This document shows, in pieces, positions 1 through 6,157 of a DNA stretch of 7,581 nt (positions are counted from its first letter, which is position 1; the number at the start of each line of letters is the position of its first letter). The position numbers and the translations under genes are program-made. The notes under the pieces are model-generated. The model had not been told where the DNA came from. It made no database searches and was given only the letters and a program-made list of their open reading frames with translations. The DNA is from Betaproteobacteria bacterium (GTDB taxonomy: Bacteria > Pseudomonadota > Gammaproteobacteria > Burkholderiales > Casimicrobiaceae), in assembly GCA_013298455.1 (NCBI GenBank), contig JAAFHR010000149.1, positions 1 to 7,581 on the forward strand, read 5' to 3'.

Positions 1-74
<74 letters not shown>

Positions 75-80
75 TATTTC

Positions 81-155
81 TCAGCATCCGCTCGACACAT
101 GCGTTGCAGCGCGATGAAGTCCACCGGCTCACAGAGCCGGCAGTCTGGGTGCTGA
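81..155 (+). other. Structured spacer between tRNA-Thr and the helicase gene
   Basis: The 168-base gap between the tRNA and the helicase holds no credible ORF. It contains a perfect 7-bp hairpin, CCGGCTC-ACA-GAGCCGG (124-140). This is enclosed by a second possible stem, TCAGCATCC (81-89) with GGGTGCTGA (147-155), which has one G-U pair. There is no T run after the hairpin, so it is not a convincing intrinsic terminator. It could be a processing or pausing structure in the tRNA trailer, or chance. The helicase promoter should lie somewhere here, but I see no clear -35/-10 pair. Confidence 0.35.
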
Positions 156-242
156 CCATCAAAACGCAATTCATCGGGCGTCCAAAAAAAGAAAGCTAAC
201 GTGCCGCGCACTGAGGTGCTGCTGCGCACGGTTTAACTGTGT

Positions 243-1910
243 ATGTTCAATAAAAAACCTCCCGCGGCGCGTCCCGCGTTGTTCACCAATCCTCCGAAAA
301 AAGCTACGAATTGGGTGACCGATAGCGCGCCCGCCACTGCGCCTCGCACCGATCCGCAGTCGCCTCGTGGCGCGCCGCAAACTCCCCGCCCCGCACAGCC
401 ATCACAGTCGCAACCGCGTCCGCCGATGCCCGCCGCGCAAGCGATCCGCGCCTCGCAGGTCGCCCCAGCGCAGCCCGTGCCTCCCGCAGCGGCTCGTCCG
501 CAGGCCGTGCCAGCCGCAACGCCATCCCACGCGCCCGCAACCACCGACAACGGTTTCGCGCTGCTCGGCCTTCGTGAAGAGCTCGTTCGCGCCGTGCTCG
601 CGCATGGCTACGACACGCCCACGCCGATTCAAAAACAAGCCATCCCGATCGTGCTGAAAGGCGGCGATCTGCTCGGTGGCGCGCAAACTGGCACGGGCAA
701 AACGGCTGGATTCGTGCTGCCGATGTTGCAGCGTTTGATGCAAAACGCGGCTGCACAGCGCGTCAGCAAAGCGCCACGCGCGCTGATCTTGGCGCCCACC
801 CGCGAGCTCGCTGCACAGGTCGAAGAAAGCGTTCGCACCTATGGCAAATTCTTGCCGATCAGCTCAACTTGCATCTTCGGCGGCGTCGGCATTCAACCGC
901 AGGTCGCAGCGCTTCGAAAGGGTGTTGATGTGGTCGTTGCCACACCGGGACGCTTACTCGATCATCATCAACAGCGCACGATTGATCTCTCGCGCGTTGA
1001 GATTTTGGTGCTCGACGAAGCTGATCGTATGCTCGACATGGGCTTCATTCACGACATTAAAAAAGTGCTCGCGGTGCTGCCGCCGAAGCGTCAGAATTTG
1101 CTCTTCAGTGCGACGTTCTCCGATGAGATCAAAGCGCTCACTGATCGCTTGCTCAACAATCCGCAGATGGTCGAAGTGGCCCGCCGCAACACCACGATTG
1201 AAGTGGTCGAACAGTCGGTGGTGCAGGTCGAAAAAGCGCACAAAGCGAAGCTCCTGATTCATCTCGTGAAATCTCGGAACTGGGAACAAACGCTCGTCTT
1301 CACGCGCACCAAACACGGTGCAAACCGCCTCGCTGAGCAGCTCGAAAAATCAGGCATCACCGCGATGGCCATTCACGGCAACAAGAGCCAAAGCGCCCGT
1401 ACCAAAGCGCTGGCTGAATTCAAAGCGGGCTCGCTGCAAGTGCTGGTGGCGACTGACATCGCCGCACGCGGAATCGACATCGATCAACTACCGCAAGTGG
1501 TGAATTACGAGTTACCCAATGTGCCCGAAGATTACGTTCACCGCATTGGCCGCACCGGCCGCGCGGGTTCGACGGGCGAGGCGATGTCGCTCGTGATGCA
1601 AGAGGAATTACCGCTGTTGAAGGACATTGAAAAGTTCTCGAAGCAATCGATTCCGCGCGTCAAGATCGAGGGCTTTAACCCGGCGCTGATTCCCGATCCG
1701 GTGTCCACAACAGCGGATGCTCGCGATCAAGAATGGGCCGCTCGCGGTGGGCGTCCTGCGCCTCGCGGTCGTCCTGGTGGTGGCGGTCAAAATCGCGGCG
1801 GCGGTGCGCCCAAGCCAGCCGGTGGCGGCGCGGCTACCGCAGCACGTCCACGCCCCGCAGCCGGACGCCCCGCGCCTCGTGGGGCGGGTTCGGGTGGCCG
1901 CGGTCGTTAG
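243..1910 (+). CDS. rhlE: RhlE-type DEAD-box ATP-dependent RNA helicase
   Basis: This is a 555-residue cytoplasmic RNA helicase that would unwind short RNA duplexes in ribosome assembly or RNA decay. All core motifs are visible: Q motif PTPIQKQAIP (126-135), motif I AQTGTGKT (147-154), Ia PTRELA (185-190), GG (213-214), Ib TPGR (234-237), II DEAD (258-261), III SAT (289-291), IV around LVFTRT (351-356), V ATDIAARGID (403-412) and VI HRIGRTGR (433-440). The stretch AQTGTGKTAGF and the overall spacing fit RhlE best. Two flanks are unusual. About 100 residues rich in Pro, Ala, Gln and Arg precede the Q motif, where RhlE proteins typically start almost at the core. A low-complexity Gly/Arg/Pro/Ala tail (about 500-555) repeats GRPAPRG twice and ends in RGR, as expected of an RNA-binding tail. 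The ATG at 243 is the first after an in-frame stop at 234-236, but it has no Shine-Dalgarno sequence. M62 (ATG at 426) is an alternative that would keep the whole core. Other RhlE/DbpA-class helicases are possible assignments. Confidence 0.93.
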   Translation: MFNKKPPAARPALFTNPPKKATNWVTDSAPATAPRTDPQSPRGAPQTPRPAQPSQSQPRPPMPAAQAIRASQVAPAQPVPPAAARPQAVPAATPSHAPATTDNGFALLGLREELVRAVLAHGYDTPTPIQKQAIPIVLKGGDLLGGAQTGTGKTAGFVLPMLQRLMQNAAAQRVSKAPRALILAPTRELAAQVEESVRTYGKFLPISSTCIFGGVGIQPQVAALRKGVDVVVATPGRLLDHHQQRTIDLSRVEILVLDEADRMLDMGFIHDIKKVLAVLPPKRQNLLFSATFSDEIKALTDRLLNNPQMVEVARRNTTIEVVEQSVVQVEKAHKAKLLIHLVKSRNWEQTLVFTRTKHGANRLAEQLEKSGITAMAIHGNKSQSARTKALAEFKAGSLQVLVATDIAARGIDIDQLPQVVNYELPNVPEDYVHRIGRTGRAGSTGEAMSLVMQEELPLLKDIEKFSKQSIPRVKIEGFNPALIPDPVSTTADARDQEWAARGGRPAPRGRPGGGGQNRGGGAPKPAGGGAATAARPRPAAGRPAPRGAGSGGRGR

Positions 1911-1918
1911 GCTTTGGA

Positions 1919-1939
1919 TCGCATCGCAATGCGGTGCGA
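1919..1939 (+). terminator. Hairpin just after the helicase stop, possible terminator
   Basis: Nine bases past the helicase stop codon, TCGCATCGC-AAT-GCGGTGCGA forms a 9-bp stem with one U-G pair and a 3-base loop. The next bases (cctcggataattcat) have no real T run, so intrinsic termination would be weak. The hairpin may instead mark or protect the 3' end of the mRNA. The next gene has its own ribosome binding site 120 bases on, which suits a transcript boundary here. Confidence 0.4.
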
Positions 1940-2061
1940 CCTCGGATAATTCATCGCTTCCGTAGGGACTTTCTGACGAAGTTTTCCGTGCAATACGCAG
2001 GGGAACGGTCTAGCATCGCCCTCGCGTCATGTGACGCTTTCACAACACACAGGGAGACACG

Positions 2062-2319
2062 ATGGACATCATCATTCAATTGGTGCTCGGGGCAATCGGC
2101 GGCAATTTAGGCGGCGCGCTCCTTAAGAATCTCAGCTTGGGAACGGTCGGAAACAGCATCGCTGGGATCTTGGGCGGCGGACTGGGCGGTCAGCTCATCG
2201 GTCCGCTTTTGGGCGCGGCAGGCGGCGGTATGGTGGGCAACGTTGCGGGCGGCGGCGTGGGTGGCATCGTCGTTATGGTCATCGTCGGCCTGATCAAAAA
2301 CATGATGGCGAAAAAGTAA
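2062..2319 (+). CDS. Small glycine-rich, glycine-zipper membrane protein of unknown function
   Basis: This 85-residue ORF has a strong ribosome binding site, AGGGAG at 2051-2056, five bases before the ATG. About 29% of residues (25 of 85) are Gly. The N-terminal part (residues 1-22) alternates hydrophobic and Gly residues. The middle (33-68) repeats GG and GxxxG-like spacings, such as GGGLGGQLIG and GGGVGG, typical of glycine zippers that pack membrane helices. The C-terminal helix (about 66-79) is VGGIVVMVIVGLIK, ending in a positive tail, NMMAKK. There is no cleavable signal peptide, Cys or enzymatic motif. I vaguely recall short proteins of this pattern annotated as hypothetical in proteobacteria but cannot name a family. 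It probably sits in the inner membrane as an oligomer; that is inference. It stands alone, with a hairpin on each side, so it is likely transcribed on its own. Good codon structure and the ribosome binding site make it a real gene. Confidence 0.8.
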   Translation: MDIIIQLVLGAIGGNLGGALLKNLSLGTVGNSIAGILGGGLGGQLIGPLLGAAGGGMVGNVAGGGVGGIVVMVIVGLIKNMMAKK

Positions 2320-2323
2320 TCCA

Positions 2324-2386
2324 GCAATGCTGTGCTGAATCGATTCGCGGCGGATCGCGCCTCCGTAATCGATTCAGCGCGGTTGC
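2324..2386. repeat. Long near-perfect inverted repeat after the small membrane protein gene
   Basis: GCTGAATCGATT (2334-2345) and AATCGATTCAGC (2367-2378) are perfect 12-base reverse complements around a 21-base GC-rich centre. That centre can itself form a GGCG/CGCC stem (2349-2352 with 2358-2361). The stem can be lengthened outward through pairs between 2330-2333 and 2379-2382, two of them G-U, and between gcaa (2324-2327) and ttgc (2383-2386). No T run follows on either strand, so it is not a classic terminator. Each arm also contains the self-palindrome AATCGATT. It could be a 3'-end stabilising hairpin or a protein-binding site. Confidence 0.7.
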
Positions 2387-2633
2387 GTTGCTTCAAAAAA
2401 CGACGCTGGTGCGAGTTGGCTTACTGTCATTTCGCGCGTTTAAATCAAGGGAACAGGGAATTTCGATACTTTTCTGATTATCAAGTTTTCTGCTTCAAAG
2501 CCCAACGTTTACCTTACTTTCAGCGATAAAGCTTGGATGCATCGCTGCAGCGCGTAATCACGAATCAGCGAGCTACGATCATTGCGAATCCCCAGTTGCC
2601 GACGGCCGCGTAGCGCATTCCTGCCGGGCAGCC
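2387..2633. other. Relatively AT-rich stretch without a gene, between convergent genes
   Basis: I see no credible gene here; the one ORF that crosses it (2332-2529, +) has no ribosome binding site and an implausible, Arg/Phe-rich composition. The stretch from about 2430 to 2530 is more AT-rich than its surroundings. It contains CTGATTATCA (2474-2483), identical to the core of the palindrome in the marR divergent promoter. GATGCATC (about 2537-2544) and CGCTGCAGCG (about 2542-2551) are short perfect palindromes. There is no strong terminator for marR, which ends at 2634 reading into this region. Confidence 0.5.
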
Positions 2634-3140
2634 TCAGCGAGTCTCACCCGGAGCTCGGCTCAGATCGTTGTTGGCCTCCACGAGTTTTCGCAGCATCGCC
2701 AGGAATTTAGTGCGCTGTGCCACAGTCAAGGGGGCTAGGATGCGCTCCTGTGCTCGAAGCATGCCGGGCACTACCGCGTGAGTCAGCGCACGTCCCGTGT
2801 CGGTTAGCGTGAGCAGGCGGACGCGGCGATCGGTGTCTGATGCGCCACGTTTGACCCAACCCCGCGCGTCAAGCCGATCAATCACGCCCGCGATCGTTGA
2901 CGTGTCAAAACCAATCACTCGGGCCAGCGTGCGTTGGTCGATCCCCGGGCTGTTTTCGATGGCTTGCAGCGCTGCGTATTGCACGGGCGTCACCTCAAGT
3001 TCTCTAGATTCATCCAGAAAGATTGCCACAGCGATTTGCTGGAGCCGCCGAATGTAGTGCCCGGGCACGTTGTCTAGATCGACACTGCTTTGCGCTTTGG
3101 CGGCTTTGCCAGAGGGAGCGAGTGTTTTCACGCGCGGCAT
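2634..3140 (-). CDS. MarR-family transcriptional regulator, probable repressor of the divergent aromatic genes
   Basis: This 168-residue protein has a MarR winged-helix fold. An N-terminal dimerisation helix (about 24-45) is followed by VTPVQYAALQAI (50-61), helix-turn-helix QRTLARVIGFDTSTIAGVID (69-88), and RLDARGWVKR with the wing DTDRRVRLLTLT (102-113). Two C-terminal helices (about 115-160) complete the dimer interface. MarR proteins usually repress a neighbouring operon and release DNA when an aromatic acid binds. The divergent position, 127 bases from a 3-hydroxybenzoate/gentisate gene pair, suggests 3-hydroxybenzoate, gentisate or a related acid as effector; this is inference. The frame is open upstream to 3332, but that would read through the divergent promoter and into the next gene. 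The ATG at 3138-3140 gives the family's normal length and a basic start, MPRVK. Its ribosome binding site is weak (gtgag). The effector pocket cannot be judged by eye. Confidence 0.92.
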   Translation of the reverse strand: MPRVKTLAPSGKAAKAQSSVDLDNVPGHYIRRLQQIAVAIFLDESRELEVTPVQYAALQAIENSPGIDQRTLARVIGFDTSTIAGVIDRLDARGWVKRGASDTDRRVRLLTLTDTGRALTHAVVPGMLRAQERILAPLTVAQRTKFLAMLRKLVEANNDLSRAPGETR

Positions 3141-3172
3141 GTTGAGCTCACTTTGCTTGACGAGTGGAATTC

Positions 3173-3219
3173 CGATACTATCATTGTGCTGATTATCAGT
3201 ATGCTGATGATATGTATAC
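3173..3219. promoter_or_regulatory. Candidate MarR operator in the divergent promoter
   Basis: The spacer between marR and the monooxygenase is AT-rich and full of symmetric elements. CTGAT-T-ATCAG (3189-3199) is a perfect palindrome with one central base. A further CTGAT at 3204-3208 makes ATCAG-TATG-CTGAT a second palindrome. GCTGAT recurs with a 15-base period (3188 and 3203). An outer pair, TATCAT (3179-3184) and ATGATA (3207-3212), frames the set. MarR dimers typically bind palindromes of about this size that overlap promoters. The AT-rich bases around 3207-3219 could supply a -10 element for the monooxygenase, but I cannot fix exact -35/-10 boxes. Confidence 0.55.
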
Positions 3220-3256
3220 GTTCGACCCTTTGATTCACTTTTGTACCCGTTGCCGC

Positions 3257-3261
3257 AGGAG
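3257..3261 (+). promoter_or_regulatory. Ribosome binding site fixing the monooxygenase start
   Basis: AGGAG lies six bases before the ATG at 3268. This makes 3268 the start rather than the in-frame TTG at 3241, which has no comparable site and would add nine residues not expected before the FAD-binding strand. Confidence 0.8.
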
Positions 3262-3267
3262 CAATCC

Positions 3268-4467
3268 ATGAACCAAGTCAGAGACAAGCTTCCCGTGCTC
3301 GTTGCAGGCGGCGGCATCGGCGGGCTGGCCACAGCGCTGGCGCTGGTGCGGCAGGGCTATTCGGTGAAGGTGTTGGAGCAGGCCGCACAGCTTGGCGAAA
3401 TCGGCGCGGGATTGCAGGTGGGGCCGAACGGCTTTGCGGCATTCGATGCGCTGGGCGTAGGCGAGCAGGCCCGTCGCCGCGCGGTCTACACCGATTACAT
3501 GGTGATGCACGACGCCATTGATGCAAGCCGTGTCGGACACATTCCCACGGGAGAGGCGTTCCGTCAGCGCTTCGGTAATCCGTACGCTGTGATACATCGC
3601 GCGGATGCTCACAAATCGCTGCTCGAGGGCGTGATGGCGTGCGGGCAAGTTGATGTGGCAGTTTCGACGACGGTGGAGCGCGTTCTCCAAGACGAACACG
3701 GCGTGACGGTCATTGATCGAAACGGTGCTGAGCATCGCGGTGCAGCGCTCATCGGCGCGGACGGCGTGAAATCCGCCGTGCGCGCGCAGTTCGTTGGCGA
3801 CGAGGCGCGAGTTTCGGGGCACGTCGTCTATCGTGCCGTGGTCAACAAAGACGATTTCCCCGCTGATTTGCGTTGGAACGCAGCGGCGATTTGGGTCGGA
3901 CCGAATTGCCATCTCGTTCACTACCCGCTCCGAGGTGGCGAGCAATACAACGTTGTCGTCACGCTTCACAGTCGCGAGAAAGAGGAGTGGAGCGTCCGCG
4001 AGGGCAGTCGCGAGGAGGTGCAGAGCTACTTCACCGACATCTGTCCGCAAGCGCGCCAGCTCATTGACCTGCCGAAAGACTGGAAGCGTTGGGCCACCGC
4101 TGATCGCGAGCCGATCGCTAATTGGACCTTTGGTCGGGTGGCGCTCTTGGGTGATGCTGCGCACCCGACGTTGCAATATCTTGCGCAAGGCGCGTGCATG
4201 GCGATGGAAGACGGCGTTACGCTCGGAGAGGCGCTCCGCGTGCACAACGGCGACTGGACGGCGGCGTTCGCCCACTACCAACGCTCACGCGTCGCCCGCA
4301 CAGCCCGCGTAGTGCTCTCGGCACGCGAAATGGGACGTATTTTCCATGCCAAAGGCGTTGAGCGTTTGGTACGAAATGATCTCTGGAAAGGCCGCTCGCC
4401 AGAGCGTTTTTATGATGCCGTGGAATGGCTCTACGGTTGGCGAGAAGAGAACTGTTTAGCGCCGTAG
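3268..4467 (+). CDS. FAD-dependent aromatic hydroxylase, probable 3-hydroxybenzoate 6-monooxygenase
   Basis: This 399-residue single-component flavoprotein monooxygenase would use NAD(P)H and O2 to hydroxylate 3-hydroxybenzoate at C6, giving gentisate, in the cytoplasm. The sequence shows the N-terminal Rossmann motif GGGIGG (14-19) followed by the acidic strand end VLEQ (35-38). It also has the group A hydroxylase DG motif GADGVKSAVR (163-172) and the second FAD motif ALLGDAAHP (292-300), followed by TLQYLAQGACMAMEDG (301-316). That last stretch and CHLVHYP (214-220) resemble known 3-hydroxybenzoate 6-hydroxylases (His and Gln residues in these places are reported to matter for catalysis there). 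Length and the gentisate dioxygenase 70 bases downstream support this reading. Salicylate or 6-hydroxynicotinate hydroxylase are related alternatives, less likely from context. There is no membrane segment. It is probably transcribed with the dioxygenase and controlled by the divergent MarR protein. Names used for such genes elsewhere include nagX, mhbM and xlnD. Confidence 0.87.
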   Translation: MNQVRDKLPVLVAGGGIGGLATALALVRQGYSVKVLEQAAQLGEIGAGLQVGPNGFAAFDALGVGEQARRRAVYTDYMVMHDAIDASRVGHIPTGEAFRQRFGNPYAVIHRADAHKSLLEGVMACGQVDVAVSTTVERVLQDEHGVTVIDRNGAEHRGAALIGADGVKSAVRAQFVGDEARVSGHVVYRAVVNKDDFPADLRWNAAAIWVGPNCHLVHYPLRGGEQYNVVVTLHSREKEEWSVREGSREEVQSYFTDICPQARQLIDLPKDWKRWATADREPIANWTFGRVALLGDAAHPTLQYLAQGACMAMEDGVTLGEALRVHNGDWTAAFAHYQRSRVARTARVVLSAREMGRIFHAKGVERLVRNDLWKGRSPERFYDAVEWLYGWREENCLAP

Positions 4468-4537
4468 TCGGGCGAATCAGTGCCGCCTGTTAACCGCAGT
4501 AGCATCGAGAAAATCGTCCAATGCGTGAGGAATTGAA

Positions 4538-5569
4538 ATGAACGACGCCGTTAACCAACAACGCGAAGCCTTCTACCAACGCGCGGACACTCAAGCGCTT
4601 GCGCCACTCTGGACGCGCTTGAAATCGCTTGTACCGCAATGGCCCGCGCAGGTCGGCGTCGCGCATCGCTGGGGCTACGATGATGTGCGCAAATTCGTGA
4701 TGGAATCTGCAGAGCACATCAGCGCCAAAGAGGCCGAGCGCCGAGTGATGATTCTTGAAAATCCCGCGCTCAAAGGCACCTCGCAAATCACGCATTCGCT
4801 TTACGCTGGTCTGCAGCTTCTGATGCCTGGCGAAGTTGCCCCCGCACATCGCCACACACAAAGCGCGCTTCGATTCATCGTTGAAGGCAACGGCGCGTAC
4901 ACCGCCGTAGACGGTGAAAAAACCATGATGACGCCGGGCGACTTTGTGATCACGCCATCCTGGACTTGGCATCATCACGGTAACGAGGGCAACACGCCGA
5001 TGGTGTGGCTCGATTGCCTTGATATTCCGATGGCGATGTTTTTCAACAGCACCTTTCGCGAAGACCATCACGCGGATGAAGCGGCCATCACGCGCCCAAC
5101 GGGCGATGCACTCGCACGCTACGGTCAAGGCTTACTGCCCGTCGGTCACACCACGACATCGCTCAATTCGCCTGTCTTCAATTACCCCTACGCCCGCACT
5201 CGCGAAGCGCTGCACGCGCTCACCAAAGCGGGAGCACCCGATCCGCACTTCGGCTGCCAGCTTCGCTACGTCAACCCACTCGATGGCGGTTGGGCGATGC
5301 CCACGATTTCGACGATGATTCGCTTGCTTCCGGCGGGCGTTTCTACGCTACCTTATCGCTCGACCGATGGCGCCGTGTTTATCGTCGTCGAGGGTGAAGG
5401 CGAGCTGCACGTAGGTGAAATCAAGTTCGCGCTGAAGCCCCACGATGTGGTTACCGTGCCGGGATGGATGGCCTACACGATTCGCGCTCAAAACGATCTG
5501 GTGCTCTTTCAAGCGTCAGATCGTGTGGCGCAGGAAAAGCTTGGGTTTTTTCGTGAGCAGCGGATGTAG
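4538..5569 (+). CDS. gtdA: Gentisate 1,2-dioxygenase (bicupin, Fe(II))
   Basis: This 343-residue enzyme cleaves the ring of gentisate (2,5-dihydroxybenzoate) with O2 to maleylpyruvate. It has two cupin domains. The first (about 85-165) contains APAHRHTQSALRFIVEG and TPGDFVITPSWTWHHHG. His104, His106 and His145 are the expected iron ligands, at the same positions I recall for the E. coli O157 enzyme. The second cupin (about 255-327) has TLPYRSTDGAVFIVVEGEG and lacks an HxH pair, as is common for the non-metal half. The ending FQASDRVAQEKLGFFREQR is typical of the family, and the length is normal. The ATG at 4538 has a GAGGAA ribosome binding site at 4527-4532. The 70-base gap to the monooxygenase and shared strand suggest one operon. 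1-Hydroxy-2-naphthoate and salicylate dioxygenases are relatives, but the neighbour favours gentisate. No maleylpyruvate isomerase or fumarylpyruvate hydrolase follows. Confidence 0.95.
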   Translation: MNDAVNQQREAFYQRADTQALAPLWTRLKSLVPQWPAQVGVAHRWGYDDVRKFVMESAEHISAKEAERRVMILENPALKGTSQITHSLYAGLQLLMPGEVAPAHRHTQSALRFIVEGNGAYTAVDGEKTMMTPGDFVITPSWTWHHHGNEGNTPMVWLDCLDIPMAMFFNSTFREDHHADEAAITRPTGDALARYGQGLLPVGHTTTSLNSPVFNYPYARTREALHALTKAGAPDPHFGCQLRYVNPLDGGWAMPTISTMIRLLPAGVSTLPYRSTDGAVFIVVEGEGELHVGEIKFALKPHDVVTVPGWMAYTIRAQNDLVLFQASDRVAQEKLGFFREQRM

Positions 5570-5613
5570 GGCGGCGTTTGCGTCGTGCGTTGCTGTGTGA
5601 CCCGTGACGGCGC

Positions 5614-5668
5614 CCATGGACGCTCCTGTAAGGCGGCGCTTCGTGTAGGGGCGGTTCCACCGCGATGG
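5614..5668. repeat. REP-like imperfect palindrome pair between convergent genes
   Basis: TGTAGGGGCGGTTCCACCGC (5644-5663) contains the perfect hairpin GCGGT-TCC-ACCGC (5651-5663). It resembles the GTAGGAGCGGCTT-type REP sequences I remember from pseudomonads and xanthomonads. A degenerate inverted partner, CGCTCCTGTA (5621-5630), faces it, and the ends carry ccat (5614-5617) and atgg (5665-5668). The pair sits in the 112-base gap where the dioxygenase (+) and arfB (-) converge, a typical place for such elements, which can act as 3'-end barriers. The match to a named REP family is from memory. Confidence 0.4.
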
Positions 5669-5681
5669 TTCGTAGTCGCAG

Positions 5682-6083
5682 TTACTCGTCCACCGCACCC
5701 CGTAACGCCTTCACCTTACCCCGAATCACCTTGGCTTCGAGCCGTCGCCGCTTTGAAGCGAGCGTTGGCTTGGTGGCGTGACGCGCTCTCGGCGGCGTGG
5801 CCACAGATTGCACCAACTCATGCAACCGCTCAATCGCTTCGCGCTTGTTGGCCTCTTGCGTGCGCTGCGTTTGTGCCTTGATGACCACCACACCGTCGCT
5901 GGTGATGCGTGAATCGGATAGCGCCAAGAGCCGCGCTTTCACGCCCTCATTGAGCGACGACGGGTGCACATCAAATCGCAGTTGAATCGCCGAGGACACC
6001 TTGTTAACGTTCTGCCCGCCCGCGCCCTGAGCGCGAATGGCGGTTAGTTCGTATTCAGTCGGTGGGATGATGATGCGAGGCAT
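5682..6083 (-). CDS. arfB: Alternative ribosome-rescue factor, peptidyl-tRNA hydrolase ArfB (YaeJ)
   Basis: This 133-residue protein would rescue ribosomes stalled at mRNA ends by hydrolysing peptidyl-tRNA in the P site without a stop codon. The domain resembles class I release factors: TAIRAQGAGGQNVNKVSSAI (14-33) carries the catalytic GGQ at 22-24. It is followed by SDSRITSDGVVVIKAQTQRTQ (56-76). The C-terminal tail (about 99-129) is strongly basic, with KPTLASKRRRLEAKVIRGKV, as needed to sit in the empty mRNA channel. The lack of a stop-codon recognition domain and the short length separate it from RF1, RF2 and RF-H. The ATG at 6081-6083 gives the normal N-terminus. There is no visible Shine-Dalgarno sequence in front of it. 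It stands alone between a REP-like pair and a repeat island, so it probably has its own promoter. Confidence 0.93.
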   Translation of the reverse strand: MPRIIIPPTEYELTAIRAQGAGGQNVNKVSSAIQLRFDVHPSSLNEGVKARLLALSDSRITSDGVVVIKAQTQRTQEANKREAIERLHELVQSVATPPRARHATKPTLASKRRRLEAKVIRGKVKALRGAVDE

Positions 6084-6157
6084 CAGACAATGTTAGGACA
6101 TACCGCTTGACATGAATGGCAGCGCGTCTCTCTAGACCGCAATGTTGTTCACCTGAC

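Noticed and set aside
2332..2529. A 65-residue plus-strand ORF after the small membrane protein
   Set aside because: There is no ribosome binding site, it starts inside the inverted repeat, and the sequence looks random.
3141..3332. Longer MarR start, adding 64 residues
   Set aside because: The extension would read through the divergent promoter and operator and overlap the start of the monooxygenase; the family length and the MPRVK start favour 3140.
3235..4281. A 348-residue open frame on the minus strand opposite the monooxygenase
   Set aside because: It lies wholly opposite a gene with clear FAD motifs, has no recognisable domain, and is His/Arg-rich in the way antisense frames of GC-rich genes are.
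4490..5128. A 212-residue minus-strand frame opposite the dioxygenase
   Set aside because: It is the shadow of a well-supported cupin gene, has no motif or ribosome binding site, and its composition (Arg, His, Ala) is typical of antisense frames.
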